The position numbers and the translations under genes were made by a program. The notes under the pieces were generated by a model. That model ran no database searches, was not told the origin of the DNA, and saw only the letters and a program-made list of their open reading frames with translations. From positions 1 through 7,133 of the forward strand of contig CAMCIE010000069.1 of assembly GCA_945874815.1 (NCBI GenBank): 7,133 nucleotides of DNA. The letters run 5' to 3'. Shown in pieces: positions 1 through 7,053 of this stretch (positions are counted from its first letter, which is position 1; each line of letters begins with the position of its first letter). The stretch comes from an uncultured Bacteroidales bacterium (GTDB lineage Bacteria > Bacteroidota > Bacteroidia > Bacteroidales > UBA932).

Positions 1-1
1 A

Positions 2-544
2 CTTTGTGAAAAGGCTTTTGAGCATTGTGCCGTTTTCCTGAGAATCACCGAAGCTGAAAACCCTCTCGATAATTCAGCCGTCCATCCGGAGGCATATCAT
101 ATCGTGGACAAGATGGCGCGTGACCTGAAAGTATCTGCAAAAGAGCTCGTCGGCAATGCGTACCTGTGTTCAAAAATTGATGCCTCCAGGTATGTTGAGG
201 GCGATTTTGGCCTTCCGACTATCAATGATATCATAAAGGAACTCCGCAAGCCTGGACTCGATCCACGCGAGAGTGCTTCTGAGTTTGAATTCTGTCATGA
301 CATCAAGACTATCGAAGACCTTGTTCCCGGTATGGAACTTCCGGGCATTGTGACAAATATCACTGCCTTCGGTGCGTTCGTGGACATAGGAATAAAGCAG
401 AATGGCTTGATTCATGTCTCCCAGATGGGCGTAAAAGGCCTTCAGGATCCTTCCAAGGTCCTTAAACTTCATCAGCAGGTGAAGGTGACAGTCCTTTCAA
501 CAGACCTTGACAGACTGCGTATCTCGCTTCGTCTGTGCAAATAA
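2..544 (+). CDS. tex: Tex-family transcription accessory protein, 3' end (S1 RNA-binding domain)
   Basis: This is the C-terminal 180 residues of a Tex protein; the gene starts upstream of the window and the frame is open from position 2. Tex is a cytoplasmic nucleic-acid-binding protein of about 700-780 residues implicated in transcription. The visible part begins in the helix-hairpin-helix region: FLRITEAENPLDNSAVHPE at about residues 12-30 is a typical Tex signature. A short linker follows, then an S1 domain at about residues 106-178 (DNA about 317-535) with the motifs GIVTNITAFGAFVDIG and GLIHVSQM. The protein ends shortly after the S1 domain, as Tex proteins normally do, so the C-terminus looks intact. 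A GTG at 104 could be mistaken for a start, but Tex homology continues upstream of it. The TAA stop abuts the stop of the convergent transporter gene. The family call is very secure. Confidence 0.95.
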   Translation, partial: LCEKAFEHCAVFLRITEAENPLDNSAVHPEAYHIVDKMARDLKVSAKELVGNAYLCSKIDASRYVEGDFGLPTINDIIKELRKPGLDPRESASEFEFCHDIKTIEDLVPGMELPGIVTNITAFGAFVDIGIKQNGLIHVSQMGVKGLQDPSKVLKLHQQVKVTVLSTDLDRLRISLRLCK

Positions 545-563
545 CTATTGTTTCTTGCTTTTT
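537..563 (+). terminator. Possible weak intrinsic terminator of tex
   Basis: GCAAATAAC (537-545) can pair with GTTTCTTGC (550-558) across a TATT loop, giving 7 of 9 pairs with two internal mismatches. Five T residues follow (559-563). The hairpin contains the tex stop codon and extends into the 3' coding end of the opposing transporter gene, because no intergenic space exists. The stem is imperfect and AT-rich, so this is a candidate only. Confidence 0.3.
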
Positions 564-1468
564 CCGCTATATTGTGACAGGATGACTCCCACTGTTGACA
601 GTGCAATGCCGCCCCATTGACGCAGATTCAGGTATTCATGTCCAAGAATCCAGGCAATCAGTGCGGCAGCCACAGGAATGAGAGCAGAAAATATGCTGGA
701 CTTCGCCACTCCCAGGCTCTTTATGGTGCTGACCCAAAGTGAAAAAGCCAGACTTGAGCAAAGTACCGCAAGGCAAATGATAGGATAACTGACCTCTGGT
801 GAAAAATAAACTTCCTTATTGAAACCATCCAGTCCTTTCCATATAAACAAAGGAAAAAGGTAGATGCTTCCGATAAGGAATTGATACATCACGATTACCT
901 GTGCAGAATAATTACCAGACAGGCTTTTGGTGAATGATGCATGGCCTACCTCTGCAATCACAGCCACAAGCAGGAACATAATGCCAATGATGAAATGCTC
1001 TCCCAGTTCACCTTTTGCCATTGCAACAAGCACGATACCTACCAGAGACAGAAGAATACCGGCAATGTTCAGCAGATTGATTTTCTCCTTGAAAAACAAG
1101 ATTCCCGCACCGATAGAAAAAATCGGGATGGTAGCTATCACCATTGCGCTAATGGTAGGTGAGCCGGTCAACTTCAGACCATAGGTCTCGCAAAGGAAAT
1201 AAATGAACGGCTCACATAGGGCAAGAAGCAGGAATTTCGGCCAATCTTTCTTCTTGATGGACTGAATCTTTCCGCTCGCAGCATTGAAAAGGAACAGGAT
1301 AAATCCTGCCATCAGAATCCTCACGAAAACAAAGTAGAAAATCGGAATATCATGAGCGATTAGGACATCGGTCCAAATATATGACATCCCCCACAGTATG
1401 ATGGAGAACATTGATACGACATAAACCAGAGTCTTGCTCTGACTCTTATCTTTGGAAATATGTGACAT
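545..1468 (-). CDS. EamA/DMT-superfamily transporter
   Basis: This is an inner-membrane drug/metabolite transporter of the EamA (RhaT-like) type, 307 residues from the chosen start. It is almost entirely hydrophobic with about ten predicted helices in two EamA repeats, roughly residues 16-149 and 159-299. Supporting family motifs are an LWGMSYIWT-like first helix, PIFSIGAGILFFKEKI at the end of repeat 1, and IPVAAALIAWILGHEYL with a following VGVILS helix at the end of repeat 2. A short Lys-rich tail ends the protein. The open frame extends to a TTG at 1513 and also contains an ATG at 1492. I prefer the ATG at 1468 because the restored dihydroorotase tail stops at 1473-1475, only 4 nt upstream, and the extra residues have no family match that I recognise. 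The substrate cannot be read from sequence. It is last in the leftward gene cluster and ends directly against tex. Confidence 0.9.
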   Translation of the reverse strand: MSHISKDKSQSKTLVYVVSMFSIILWGMSYIWTDVLIAHDIPIFYFVFVRILMAGFILFLFNAASGKIQSIKKKDWPKFLLLALCEPFIYFLCETYGLKLTGSPTISAMVIATIPIFSIGAGILFFKEKINLLNIAGILLSLVGIVLVAMAKGELGEHFIIGIMFLLVAVIAEVGHASFTKSLSGNYSAQVIVMYQFLIGSIYLFPLFIWKGLDGFNKEVYFSPEVSYPIICLAVLCSSLAFSLWVSTIKSLGVAKSSIFSALIPVAAALIAWILGHEYLNLRQWGGIALSTVGVILSQYSGKSKKQ

Positions 1469-1472
1469 AACC

Positions 1473-1658
1473 CTAATTAAGAACTCCGTCATGTACAACT
1501 TCAACACCGTCAAGATATACGGATTCCACCACTCCTTTCAGGGTCACACCCTCATAGGGACTCCATCCGCACTTGCTGAGTATCAAGTCTTTGTTTACTG
1601 TAAATTCTCTGTCGTAATCGAAGATTACAAGGTCGGCATACCAGCCTTCTTTCAGACG
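1473..1658 (-). pseudogene. pyrC: Out-of-frame C-terminal segment of dihydroorotase
   Basis: These 61 codons plus a TAG stop continue dihydroorotase in the -1 frame relative to the upstream ORF. They encode the segment expected after the barrel: RLKEGWYADLVIFD, then a CGWSPYEG motif, then a VYLDGVEVVHDG end, all of which match the normal C-terminus of bacterial dihydroorotases. Immediately before this segment the same frame reads E-R-G (codons at 1667-1659), completing the family's usual 'GxKERG' block. There is no start codon or independent function for this piece. It is listed separately so that the true extent of the gene (1473-2869) is not missed. Confidence 0.85.
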
Positions 1659-2869
1659 GCCTCTTTCAGTCCATAGATATCAGCTGCCTTCTCCGAGAAT
1701 ACCGACGCAATCCTTGTAAGAGGGATTTCCTCCTGATCGGCCACAGTCAGCAGAACGGGCAGGGTGAACTGGACGGAAGGAAGACCCGATGGCGCCTTGC
1801 AGTAGTTCCCGCTTTTTTCACTTTCCAAGTGAGGCGCATGGTCAGAACCGATGGTATCAATTAGGCCCTGACTCAATGCTTCCCTTAAAGCCTGCCTGTC
1901 TGAAGCGCCTTTTACAGAAGGGTTGCATTTAAGTTTGCTCCCAAGTCTCGGATAGTCTTCATCGCTGAACCACAGATAGTTGCATGAAGTTTCGGCAGTA
2001 ATGTCAGGATTGCTGATTTTTGCCGCCCTGACCATTTCCACTTCTTCTTTTGTGGAAATGTGGCATAGAGTCAGCCTGGTATTGTGTCTCATGGCCATTT
2101 CAAGGGCTTTGATGGTCGATTTTATACAAGCCCGGCGGCTTCTGATATTCTCGTGTTCCTCAAACGGAATATCCTCGCCATATTTCTCTTTGGCCTTTGC
2201 CAGATTTTCCTTTATGGTCTGTTCATCCTCGCAATGCACCAGAACCGGCTTTTGATTCATGGCGAACACCTCTTCAAGAGCATCGCCGGAATCCACAAGC
2301 ATATTTCCCGTCGAGGATCCCATGAATACCTTCAATCCTGCAAAATCCTTGGCACTGATGCCTGTCTGCTCATCACCATAGTTGATAATTCTTTGAATAT
2401 CAGCTACATTCCTGTTGGTGACACCGAGGTGGAACATAACATGATTTGCACCTTTTTCTGCTGCAATCCCTATTTTTTCCTTAAGTGCCGCCGCAGAGAT
2501 TGTTGGCGGATTGGTATTCGGCATATCCATAACGGTTGTCACACCTCCGGCCAGAGCTGCGCGGGACTCCGTGCCTATATCAGCCTTTTGTATAAGTCCG
2601 GGCTCCCTGAAATGCACATGGGCATCAATGCCGCCCGCCATTATGCATTTGCCTTGAATGTCAATAACTTGCAGATTGTCGAACTTCCTGGAAAGATAGT
2701 CTGAGAGCATTTCGTATGGAATACTCATTCCTCCAGCCGATGAAGGCAACTTTGAACTTCCATCCTTCTCCTTGAAACATACTCCGGCAATTTTGTCACC
2801 ATCAATGAGGATAGCTCCGTCACCTTCCCTTTCACCGGTTGCCAGATAGGCATTATGAAGCAAAATCAT
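1652..2869 (-). CDS. pyrC: Dihydroorotase, apparently frameshifted near its C-terminus
   Basis: This enzyme cyclises carbamoyl-aspartate to dihydroorotate, the third step of de novo pyrimidine synthesis, in the cytoplasm. The 405-residue frame has all amidohydrolase metal and catalytic residues: D82-x-H84-x-H86 in the HVHFREPG block, DMPNT at 115-119, the expected carboxylated Lys K180 in KVFMGSSTGN, H212 in VHCE, H270 in CHIST, and D343 in GSDHAPH (most relatives have TDHAPH). Family members run to about 430-450 residues. Here TGA at 1652-1654 cuts the protein at IYGLKEAV, and the missing tail lies in the next frame down to 1473. Restoring one AAAG unit would give 466 residues. An insertion of about 20 residues lies between the first strands (about 37-65). 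The ATG overlaps the upstream glycosyltransferase TGA (ATGA), with AAGGA at 2878-2874 as ribosome binding site. The family call is secure; whether the gene is broken in vivo or mis-assembled is open. Confidence 0.92.
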   Translation of the reverse strand: MILLHNAYLATGEREGDGAILIDGDKIAGVCFKEKDGSSKLPSSAGGMSIPYEMLSDYLSRKFDNLQVIDIQGKCIMAGGIDAHVHFREPGLIQKADIGTESRAALAGGVTTVMDMPNTNPPTISAAALKEKIGIAAEKGANHVMFHLGVTNRNVADIQRIINYGDEQTGISAKDFAGLKVFMGSSTGNMLVDSGDALEEVFAMNQKPVLVHCEDEQTIKENLAKAKEKYGEDIPFEEHENIRSRRACIKSTIKALEMAMRHNTRLTLCHISTKEEVEMVRAAKISNPDITAETSCNYLWFSDEDYPRLGSKLKCNPSVKGASDRQALREALSQGLIDTIGSDHAPHLESEKSGNYCKAPSGLPSVQFTLPVLLTVADQEEIPLTRIASVFSEKAADIYGLKEAV

Positions 2870-3594
2870 ATTTTCCTTGGTTTTATTTTTCTCATTTTCA
2901 GCTTCATGACTCCCCAGAAAGCTTCTCCGAAGATTCCGCTGCTCATCTTCGACGTTCCTTCTTTCCTGTCAACGAAAATGATCGGAACTTCCTGAATTTT
3001 GAAGCCGAGCTTGTATGTTGAATACTTCATCTCAATCTGGAAACCGTATCCCTTCATTTGAACATTATCCAAATCAATGGTTTCCAAGACTTTACGCTTG
3101 TAACACTTAAAGCCGGCGGTAGTGTCATACACTTTCATTCCGAGTACGGTCCTGACATATACCGAAGCATAATAAGACATGATCACCCTTCCGATCGGCC
3201 AGTTTATGACGCTGATTCCGTTGCAATACCTTGAGCCGATGGCCAGGTCCGCACCACCGGCTGCACATGCTTCGTAGAGTCTTGGCAGGTCTTCGGGATT
3301 GTGGGAAAAATCCGCATCCATCTCGAAAATATAGTCATAGCCATGGTCCACGGCCCATTTGAATCCGGTAATATATGCTGTTCCAAGCCCCAGCTTACCT
3401 TTTCTCTCAATAATGAAAAGCCTTTCTGGAAATTCCTCCATCAGCCTCTTCACAATCGAAGCAGTGCCGTCCGGAGAGCCATCTTCAATGACGATTACGT
3501 GATATTCTCCGTCAAGGGCAAATACTGCTCTGATGATTTTCTCAATATTCTCTTTTTCGTTATAAGTTGGAATTATAACAATTTTCTTATCCAT
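2866..3594 (-). CDS. GT2 polyprenol-phosphate glycosyltransferase (dolichol-phosphate mannose synthase-like)
   Basis: This family transfers a sugar, often mannose, from a nucleotide donor to a polyprenyl phosphate at the cytoplasmic membrane face, making a lipid-linked donor for envelope glycans or protein glycosylation. The 242-residue protein is a single GT-A domain. It has PTYNE (9-13), EDGSPDGT (37-44), KLGLGTAY (67-74), the metal-binding DADFSHNPED (93-102), GSRY (120-123), DTTAGFKCY (157-165) and EVPIIFVDRKEGTSKM (202-217). There are no strong transmembrane helices and the C-terminus is short and basic (KLKMRKIKPRKI), consistent with a peripheral membrane enzyme. Length and motifs are normal for Bacteroidetes homologues as I recall them. 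The ATG lies 9 nt after the upstream peptidase stop, with no clear Shine-Dalgarno, and the stop overlaps the dihydroorotase start. The sugar and lipid acceptor cannot be assigned from sequence. Confidence 0.92.
   Translation of the reverse strand: MDKKIVIIPTYNEKENIEKIIRAVFALDGEYHVIVIEDGSPDGTASIVKRLMEEFPERLFIIERKGKLGLGTAYITGFKWAVDHGYDYIFEMDADFSHNPEDLPRLYEACAAGGADLAIGSRYCNGISVINWPIGRVIMSYYASVYVRTVLGMKVYDTTAGFKCYKRKVLETIDLDNVQMKGYGFQIEMKYSTYKLGFKIQEVPIIFVDRKEGTSKMSSGIFGEAFWGVMKLKMRKIKPRKI
2870..2878 (-). promoter_or_regulatory. Ribosome binding site of dihydroorotase inside the glycosyltransferase gene
   Basis: On the minus strand AAGGA (2878-2874) is followed by four bases and then the ATG at 2869-2867. 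This is the clearest Shine-Dalgarno-like sequence at any start in the operon. Together with the ATGA stop/start overlap it supports the chosen start and translational coupling. Confidence 0.55.
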
Positions 3595-3603
3595 AATATA
3601 TTG

Positions 3604-6600
3604 TTATTCAATTGCTTTCATCATCTCAGCCACAGCTGCTTCAAGCTGCTTGTCTTCTCCTCTGAGTATCGAAGCAGGGTCATTGTAAACAAGAATGTCC
3701 GGTTCGATATCCATATTCTCCAAATATCTTCCGTCTTTCACGCCGATGACTCCGACCTGAGGAATTCCGAAAACAAGTGTCGGATCGATCTGTGTTTCCC
3801 ACCAGACTGCTGTCATTGTGCCCGGGACAGGAGTTCCGATGAGTTTTCCAATGCCCAGAGTCTTGTAAATATATGGGAATCCGGAAGCATCGGAGTAATT
3901 GTCTTCACCGACAAGCACACATGAAGGCTTGTTCCATTTATTCCATGGATCCGATCCGATATATTGTCCCCTTGGCTCGAAGCGCGCATATTCCTTTCCG
4001 CTGAGCAGGGTGGCAAGGTCGTCATGAAGCCATCCGCCACCGTTGTGCCTGGTATCAACGATTACCGCCTCGCAACTTCTGTATTTTCCGAGCAATTCGG
4101 AGAACACCCTTCGGAAACTTTCGGAATCCATTCCTTCGACATGGACATATCCCACTTTGCCTCCGGATAGTTTCCTTACCATTTCAGCCCTTTGCTCAAC
4201 CCATCTGTTGTACATCTGAACATCATCGGAACTGCCTGTCTTCACGACAATATCCTCAGCTTTGCGTCCTTTGCTGCTTATGCTCAACGTAACTTTCTTT
4301 CCAGCTTTCATCCTGAATGCCGGGAAGAAGTCCTGTCCGGCTGCAATCTTCACGCCATCGATTGCTTCAATTATATCGCCTTCCTTGATTTGTGGCGCCT
4401 GGATATAAAGAATGCCTCCTTTGAGAATCTCTTTTATGCGAAGCCCATCACCCTGATACTCATTGTCGAAAAGGACTCCAAGTGCAGCACTGTTCAGGTT
4501 GGATCTGTAATAGTATCTTGCACCGGTATGTGAACCGTTGAGTTCTCCCAGCATTTCTGACAGCATTTCCTGGAAATCGAAATTGTTGCTTATATGCGGC
4601 AGGAACTTCTCATACACGTCCTTGTATCCTTTCCAGTCGATTCCATGGATGGAGGCATCATAGAATTTTTCTTCCACCTGTTTCCAGACATGGTTGAAAA
4701 TATAAGTCCTTTCAGCTGCTGGGGAGTAGTCATATTCACCGTTGAACGCAATGGTTTCCAGTTTTCCTCCTGCAACAGGCATTTTCATAATGCCGTTTCT
4801 GCCGAGGATAAACAGCGTCTTGCCATCAACGGAAGGATAGATGCCTCCAGATACATTGGAAGAAATGACTTTGAAGCTTTTATCCTCAATATTCAGCTCA
4901 CAAAGGTCCATTGTTTTTGCTGAACGGACCATATAGTACAACTTTTTACCGTCTTCAGTGAGGTAATGGTCTCCAATCGATCCGGAGAACGGTGTCAGAC
5001 GAAGAATCCTGTTCTGCCTGTCAGCGAGGTCAAGCACAATCTTCTCTGCCTTCTCTTCATTTTTGATACTGTCCTTCTTCTCCTGCTTCTTCTCTTTGTC
5101 TGACTGCATCATTGCTTTGAGGTCCCTGTCCTCCCTGTCTTGCCGGAATTGGCTGTAAGCTTCTCTGTCAAAGAACATTATATATATGTCCCTTTCTGCT
5201 CCCCAGCTTCCGTGGCTTCTGTAGCCGGCCTTGTCCGATGACCATGTCATCGCCTTTCCTTTCATTGCCCATCTGAATCCACCGTCAGAATAGCCGCTCT
5301 GGGTGAGGTTGGTGATTTCTCCGCTTTCAACATCCACAACGGCAACATCCTCATTGTTCCAGCCTCCGTCACCCTGCCAGTTGCAAAGGATGTATCTGCT
5401 GTCAGGACTCCACTCAAATGCCTGGTCTCCGTCAGAATAAGAATAGTTGACGTCTTTTCTGACCAGAATTTTCTCCTTGCCGCTCTTCAGGTCCATCACT
5501 GCCACACCTGTCCTGTCCTTGAGATATGCGATGTATTTACCGTCCGGCGAGACCTGAGGCTGGAAACAGGTCTGACCCACCGGTGTAATACGTTTTTCCT
5601 CTGTCTTGAGGGAGTAAGTGAAATATTTGTCATCCTTTCCGGTGAGGGATGTGCCCCAGATTCCCCAGTTTCCATCCCTTTCCGATGAATAATAGATTGT
5701 CTTGCCGTCTTTGGAGAATGTAAGGTTTCTTTCCTGTTCCGGAGTGTTGGTTATGCATCTGGTGGTGTTGTGGTCAATAGATGTCACGAAAACATTGCCC
5801 CTGACAATGAATGCCACCTCTTTGCCATTAGGCGAGACAGCCAGGTCGGTAGCTCCCGACATCACACCTTTCAATTCTTTTTCTTTTGTATAATTGTCGG
5901 CAATTATCTCGATATTGACTTTCTCTGGCTGGGCTCCTTCCCTGACAGTGTAGAGTTCTCCGTCAAGCGAGAAAGAAATGGTACCCTCACCTGAAACAGA
6001 AATATATCTTACCGGGTTTCCCTTGGCATGGGTAAGCTGAACGGTTTTGCCTGAGTCGGATAAACTGCTTCTATATATATTATATGTACCGTCGGCTTCG
6101 CTCAGATAGTAGAACGTATCTCCATCCTTGGCGAATACAGGATTGCGGTCCTCGCCTTTGAAACCTGAAAGTTTGGTAAATTCAGAGTTTCCGTCCATTA
6201 CACGACCATTTTTGCCATCGGTGGTCTTGCACATCCATATATCCCTGGTTACGGAAGATGTATGATGCTTCCTGAAAGGATCCTCATATCCTTTGATATC
6301 CTCATATAAGACAATACCCTTTGAATTGATGCTCATTGAACCAACTGGCATTGAGGTCACCTGTCTCGGTCTTCCGCCTTCCAGACCTACGGCATAGATT
6401 TGTTCTGAGCCCGGGAAGTTGCCATAAGTCGCATCCTGCTGGATGGCTGCCGAAAACCAGACTTCTCCATCATCAGTTACAGCAAGAGGTGTTTCCTTGC
6501 CTGACCAGGTAGTGAGTCTTTTTGCTGTTCCACCGTCTGCACTTACAGCAAAAATGTCTTTGCCACCCTCCCGGTATGAGCTGAAAACTATCTGCTTTCC

Positions 6601-6831
6601 ATCCGGAGTCCAAATCGGATCTGAGTCATAGGCCGGGTTGCTTGTGAGCTGGAATGCCCTGCCGCCTTCGGAAGGAACGATGAAGATATCGCCTTTGTAA
6701 CAGAAAGCGATTTTGCTCCCGTCCGGGGATATGTTGTTCTTACGAAGCCAAAGAGGGGAGTCCTGAACATTGGCTGCCAAAGATGAAGCGGCAGTAGCCA
6801 TGGCTAAAAGTGCCGATATGATACATTTCAT
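3604..6831 (-). CDS. Exported Tricorn-like S41 peptidase (PD40 propeller, PDZ and protease domains)
   Basis: This 1075-residue protein has the full Tricorn architecture and nearly the length of the archaeal enzyme (1071), which degrades oligopeptides. Residues 1-19/20 look like a signal peptide (KCIISALLAMATAASSLAA), so it probably acts in the periplasm. Residues about 22-320 and 325-700 are two propellers of WD40-like PD40 repeats (SPDGSKIAF, TPDGKQIVF, SPNGKEVAF, SPDGKYIAY and similar). A charged Lys/Glu stretch (about 560-597) interrupts the second. A helical C1 segment leads to S767-H768, a PDZ domain spans about 785-865, and the S41 core spans about 890-1050. Candidate catalytic residues are H768 with S767, S980 in NYSDASGF, and E1038 in YLENMDIEPD; these correspond in context to Tricorn S745/H746, S965 and E1023. 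No key residue is missing. The ATG has only a weak AGG upstream. It is the first gene of the leftward cluster, behind a promoter near 6886. Substrates are unknown. Confidence 0.93.
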   Translation of the reverse strand: MKCIISALLAMATAASSLAANVQDSPLWLRKNNISPDGSKIAFCYKGDIFIVPSEGGRAFQLTSNPAYDSDPIWTPDGKQIVFSSYREGGKDIFAVSADGGTAKRLTTWSGKETPLAVTDDGEVWFSAAIQQDATYGNFPGSEQIYAVGLEGGRPRQVTSMPVGSMSINSKGIVLYEDIKGYEDPFRKHHTSSVTRDIWMCKTTDGKNGRVMDGNSEFTKLSGFKGEDRNPVFAKDGDTFYYLSEADGTYNIYRSSLSDSGKTVQLTHAKGNPVRYISVSGEGTISFSLDGELYTVREGAQPEKVNIEIIADNYTKEKELKGVMSGATDLAVSPNGKEVAFIVRGNVFVTSIDHNTTRCITNTPEQERNLTFSKDGKTIYYSSERDGNWGIWGTSLTGKDDKYFTYSLKTEEKRITPVGQTCFQPQVSPDGKYIAYLKDRTGVAVMDLKSGKEKILVRKDVNYSYSDGDQAFEWSPDSRYILCNWQGDGGWNNEDVAVVDVESGEITNLTQSGYSDGGFRWAMKGKAMTWSSDKAGYRSHGSWGAERDIYIMFFDREAYSQFRQDREDRDLKAMMQSDKEKKQEKKDSIKNEEKAEKIVLDLADRQNRILRLTPFSGSIGDHYLTEDGKKLYYMVRSAKTMDLCELNIEDKSFKVISSNVSGGIYPSVDGKTLFILGRNGIMKMPVAGGKLETIAFNGEYDYSPAAERTYIFNHVWKQVEEKFYDASIHGIDWKGYKDVYEKFLPHISNNFDFQEMLSEMLGELNGSHTGARYYYRSNLNSAALGVLFDNEYQGDGLRIKEILKGGILYIQAPQIKEGDIIEAIDGVKIAAGQDFFPAFRMKAGKKVTLSISSKGRKAEDIVVKTGSSDDVQMYNRWVEQRAEMVRKLSGGKVGYVHVEGMDSESFRRVFSELLGKYRSCEAVIVDTRHNGGGWLHDDLATLLSGKEYARFEPRGQYIGSDPWNKWNKPSCVLVGEDNYSDASGFPYIYKTLGIGKLIGTPVPGTMTAVWWETQIDPTLVFGIPQVGVIGVKDGRYLENMDIEPDILVYNDPASILRGEDKQLEAAVAEMMKAIE

Positions 6832-6885
6832 GATATTGCCTGTTATATTTTTATTACATTGCTCAATGTTAAACCAACAATCCTA

Positions 6886-6893
6886 CAAAAATA
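6886..6893 (-). promoter_or_regulatory. Bacteroidetes-type -7 element for the leftward operon
   Basis: On the minus strand TATTTTTG fits the TAnnTTTG -7 consensus of the Bacteroidetes primary sigma factor. Transcription would start near 6880, giving a 5' leader of about 50 nt to the peptidase ATG at 6831. No good TTTG -33 box lies 19-20 nt upstream; that position is AT-rich (TATA-like), so the promoter may be weak or regulated. I found no other matching promoter at the three downstream gene junctions. Confidence 0.5.
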
Positions 6894-6928
6894 GCAAATT
6901 GTTTCTATAATATATAGGTATAAAGGTG

Positions 6929-6938
6929 GAAATATTTC
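6929..6938. promoter_or_regulatory. Perfect 10-bp palindrome between divergent promoters
   Basis: GAAATATTTC is a perfect palindrome lying between the leftward -7 element (6886-6893) and the first rightward -33 box (6964). Its position would suit an operator, but in sequence this AT-rich a 10-bp palindrome can occur by chance. No binding protein is implied. Confidence 0.15.
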
Positions 6939-6957
6939 TTTTTAACAAAAAATGTCA

Positions 6958-6996
6958 AAAAAGTTTGGAAGTTCAGGAAAAAGCGCTACCTTTGCA
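6958..6996 (+). repeat. Direct repeat copy 1 (promoter-bearing, 39 nt)
   Basis: This 39-nt segment recurs at 7095-7133 with 36 of 39 positions identical; the differences are at repeat positions 20, 28 and 29. The repeat covers an A-tract, the -33 box, the entire spacer and the -7 box. Conservation of the spacer bases as well as the boxes points to duplication or gene conversion between the two promoters rather than independent matches to a consensus. Confidence 0.85.
6964..6994 (+). promoter_or_regulatory. Consensus Bacteroidetes promoter P1, rightward
   Basis: TTTG at 6964-6967 is followed by exactly 19 nt and then TACCTTTG at 6987-6994, a full match to the Bacteroidetes TTTG-N19-TAnnTTTG promoter. 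An A-tract lies just upstream. Transcription would start near 7001 and run rightward, away from the peptidase operon. Between P1 and P2 there is no ORF, so the transcript begins with a non-coding leader. Confidence 0.85.
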
Positions 6997-7053
6997 GCCC
7001 CATTTGAGAAACGGGTGTCAGCGAAAGCGGCAAGAGTTCTTGGAAATCCTCTG

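Noticed and set aside
104..106. GTG as a start of a separate small S1-domain protein
   Set aside because: The same frame upstream encodes the Tex helix-hairpin-helix signature, so this is an internal codon of tex.
1469..1513. Upstream starts (TTG at 1513, ATG at 1492) for the DMT transporter
   Set aside because: Both fall inside the restored dihydroorotase tail and add residues with no transporter similarity. The ATG at 1468 sits 4 nt after the tail's TAG and leads directly into the first helix.
2084..2704. 206-codon open frame on the plus strand opposite dihydroorotase
   Set aside because: It lies wholly antisense to a gene with clear catalytic motifs, and its translation is Cys/His/Ile-rich without any recognisable domain or start signal. 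It is a shadow of the minus-strand codons.
3301..3924. 207-codon plus-strand open frame across the glycosyltransferase/peptidase junction
   Set aside because: It runs antisense over two confidently identified genes, with no recognisable domain and low-complexity Cys/His/Ser-rich sequence.
6069..6090. TA-rich run (tatatatattatat) that resembles promoter or origin sequence
   Set aside because: It lies inside the peptidase coding frame, where it encodes ordinary propeller residues (YNIYRSS), and has no TTTG/TAnnTTTG arrangement.
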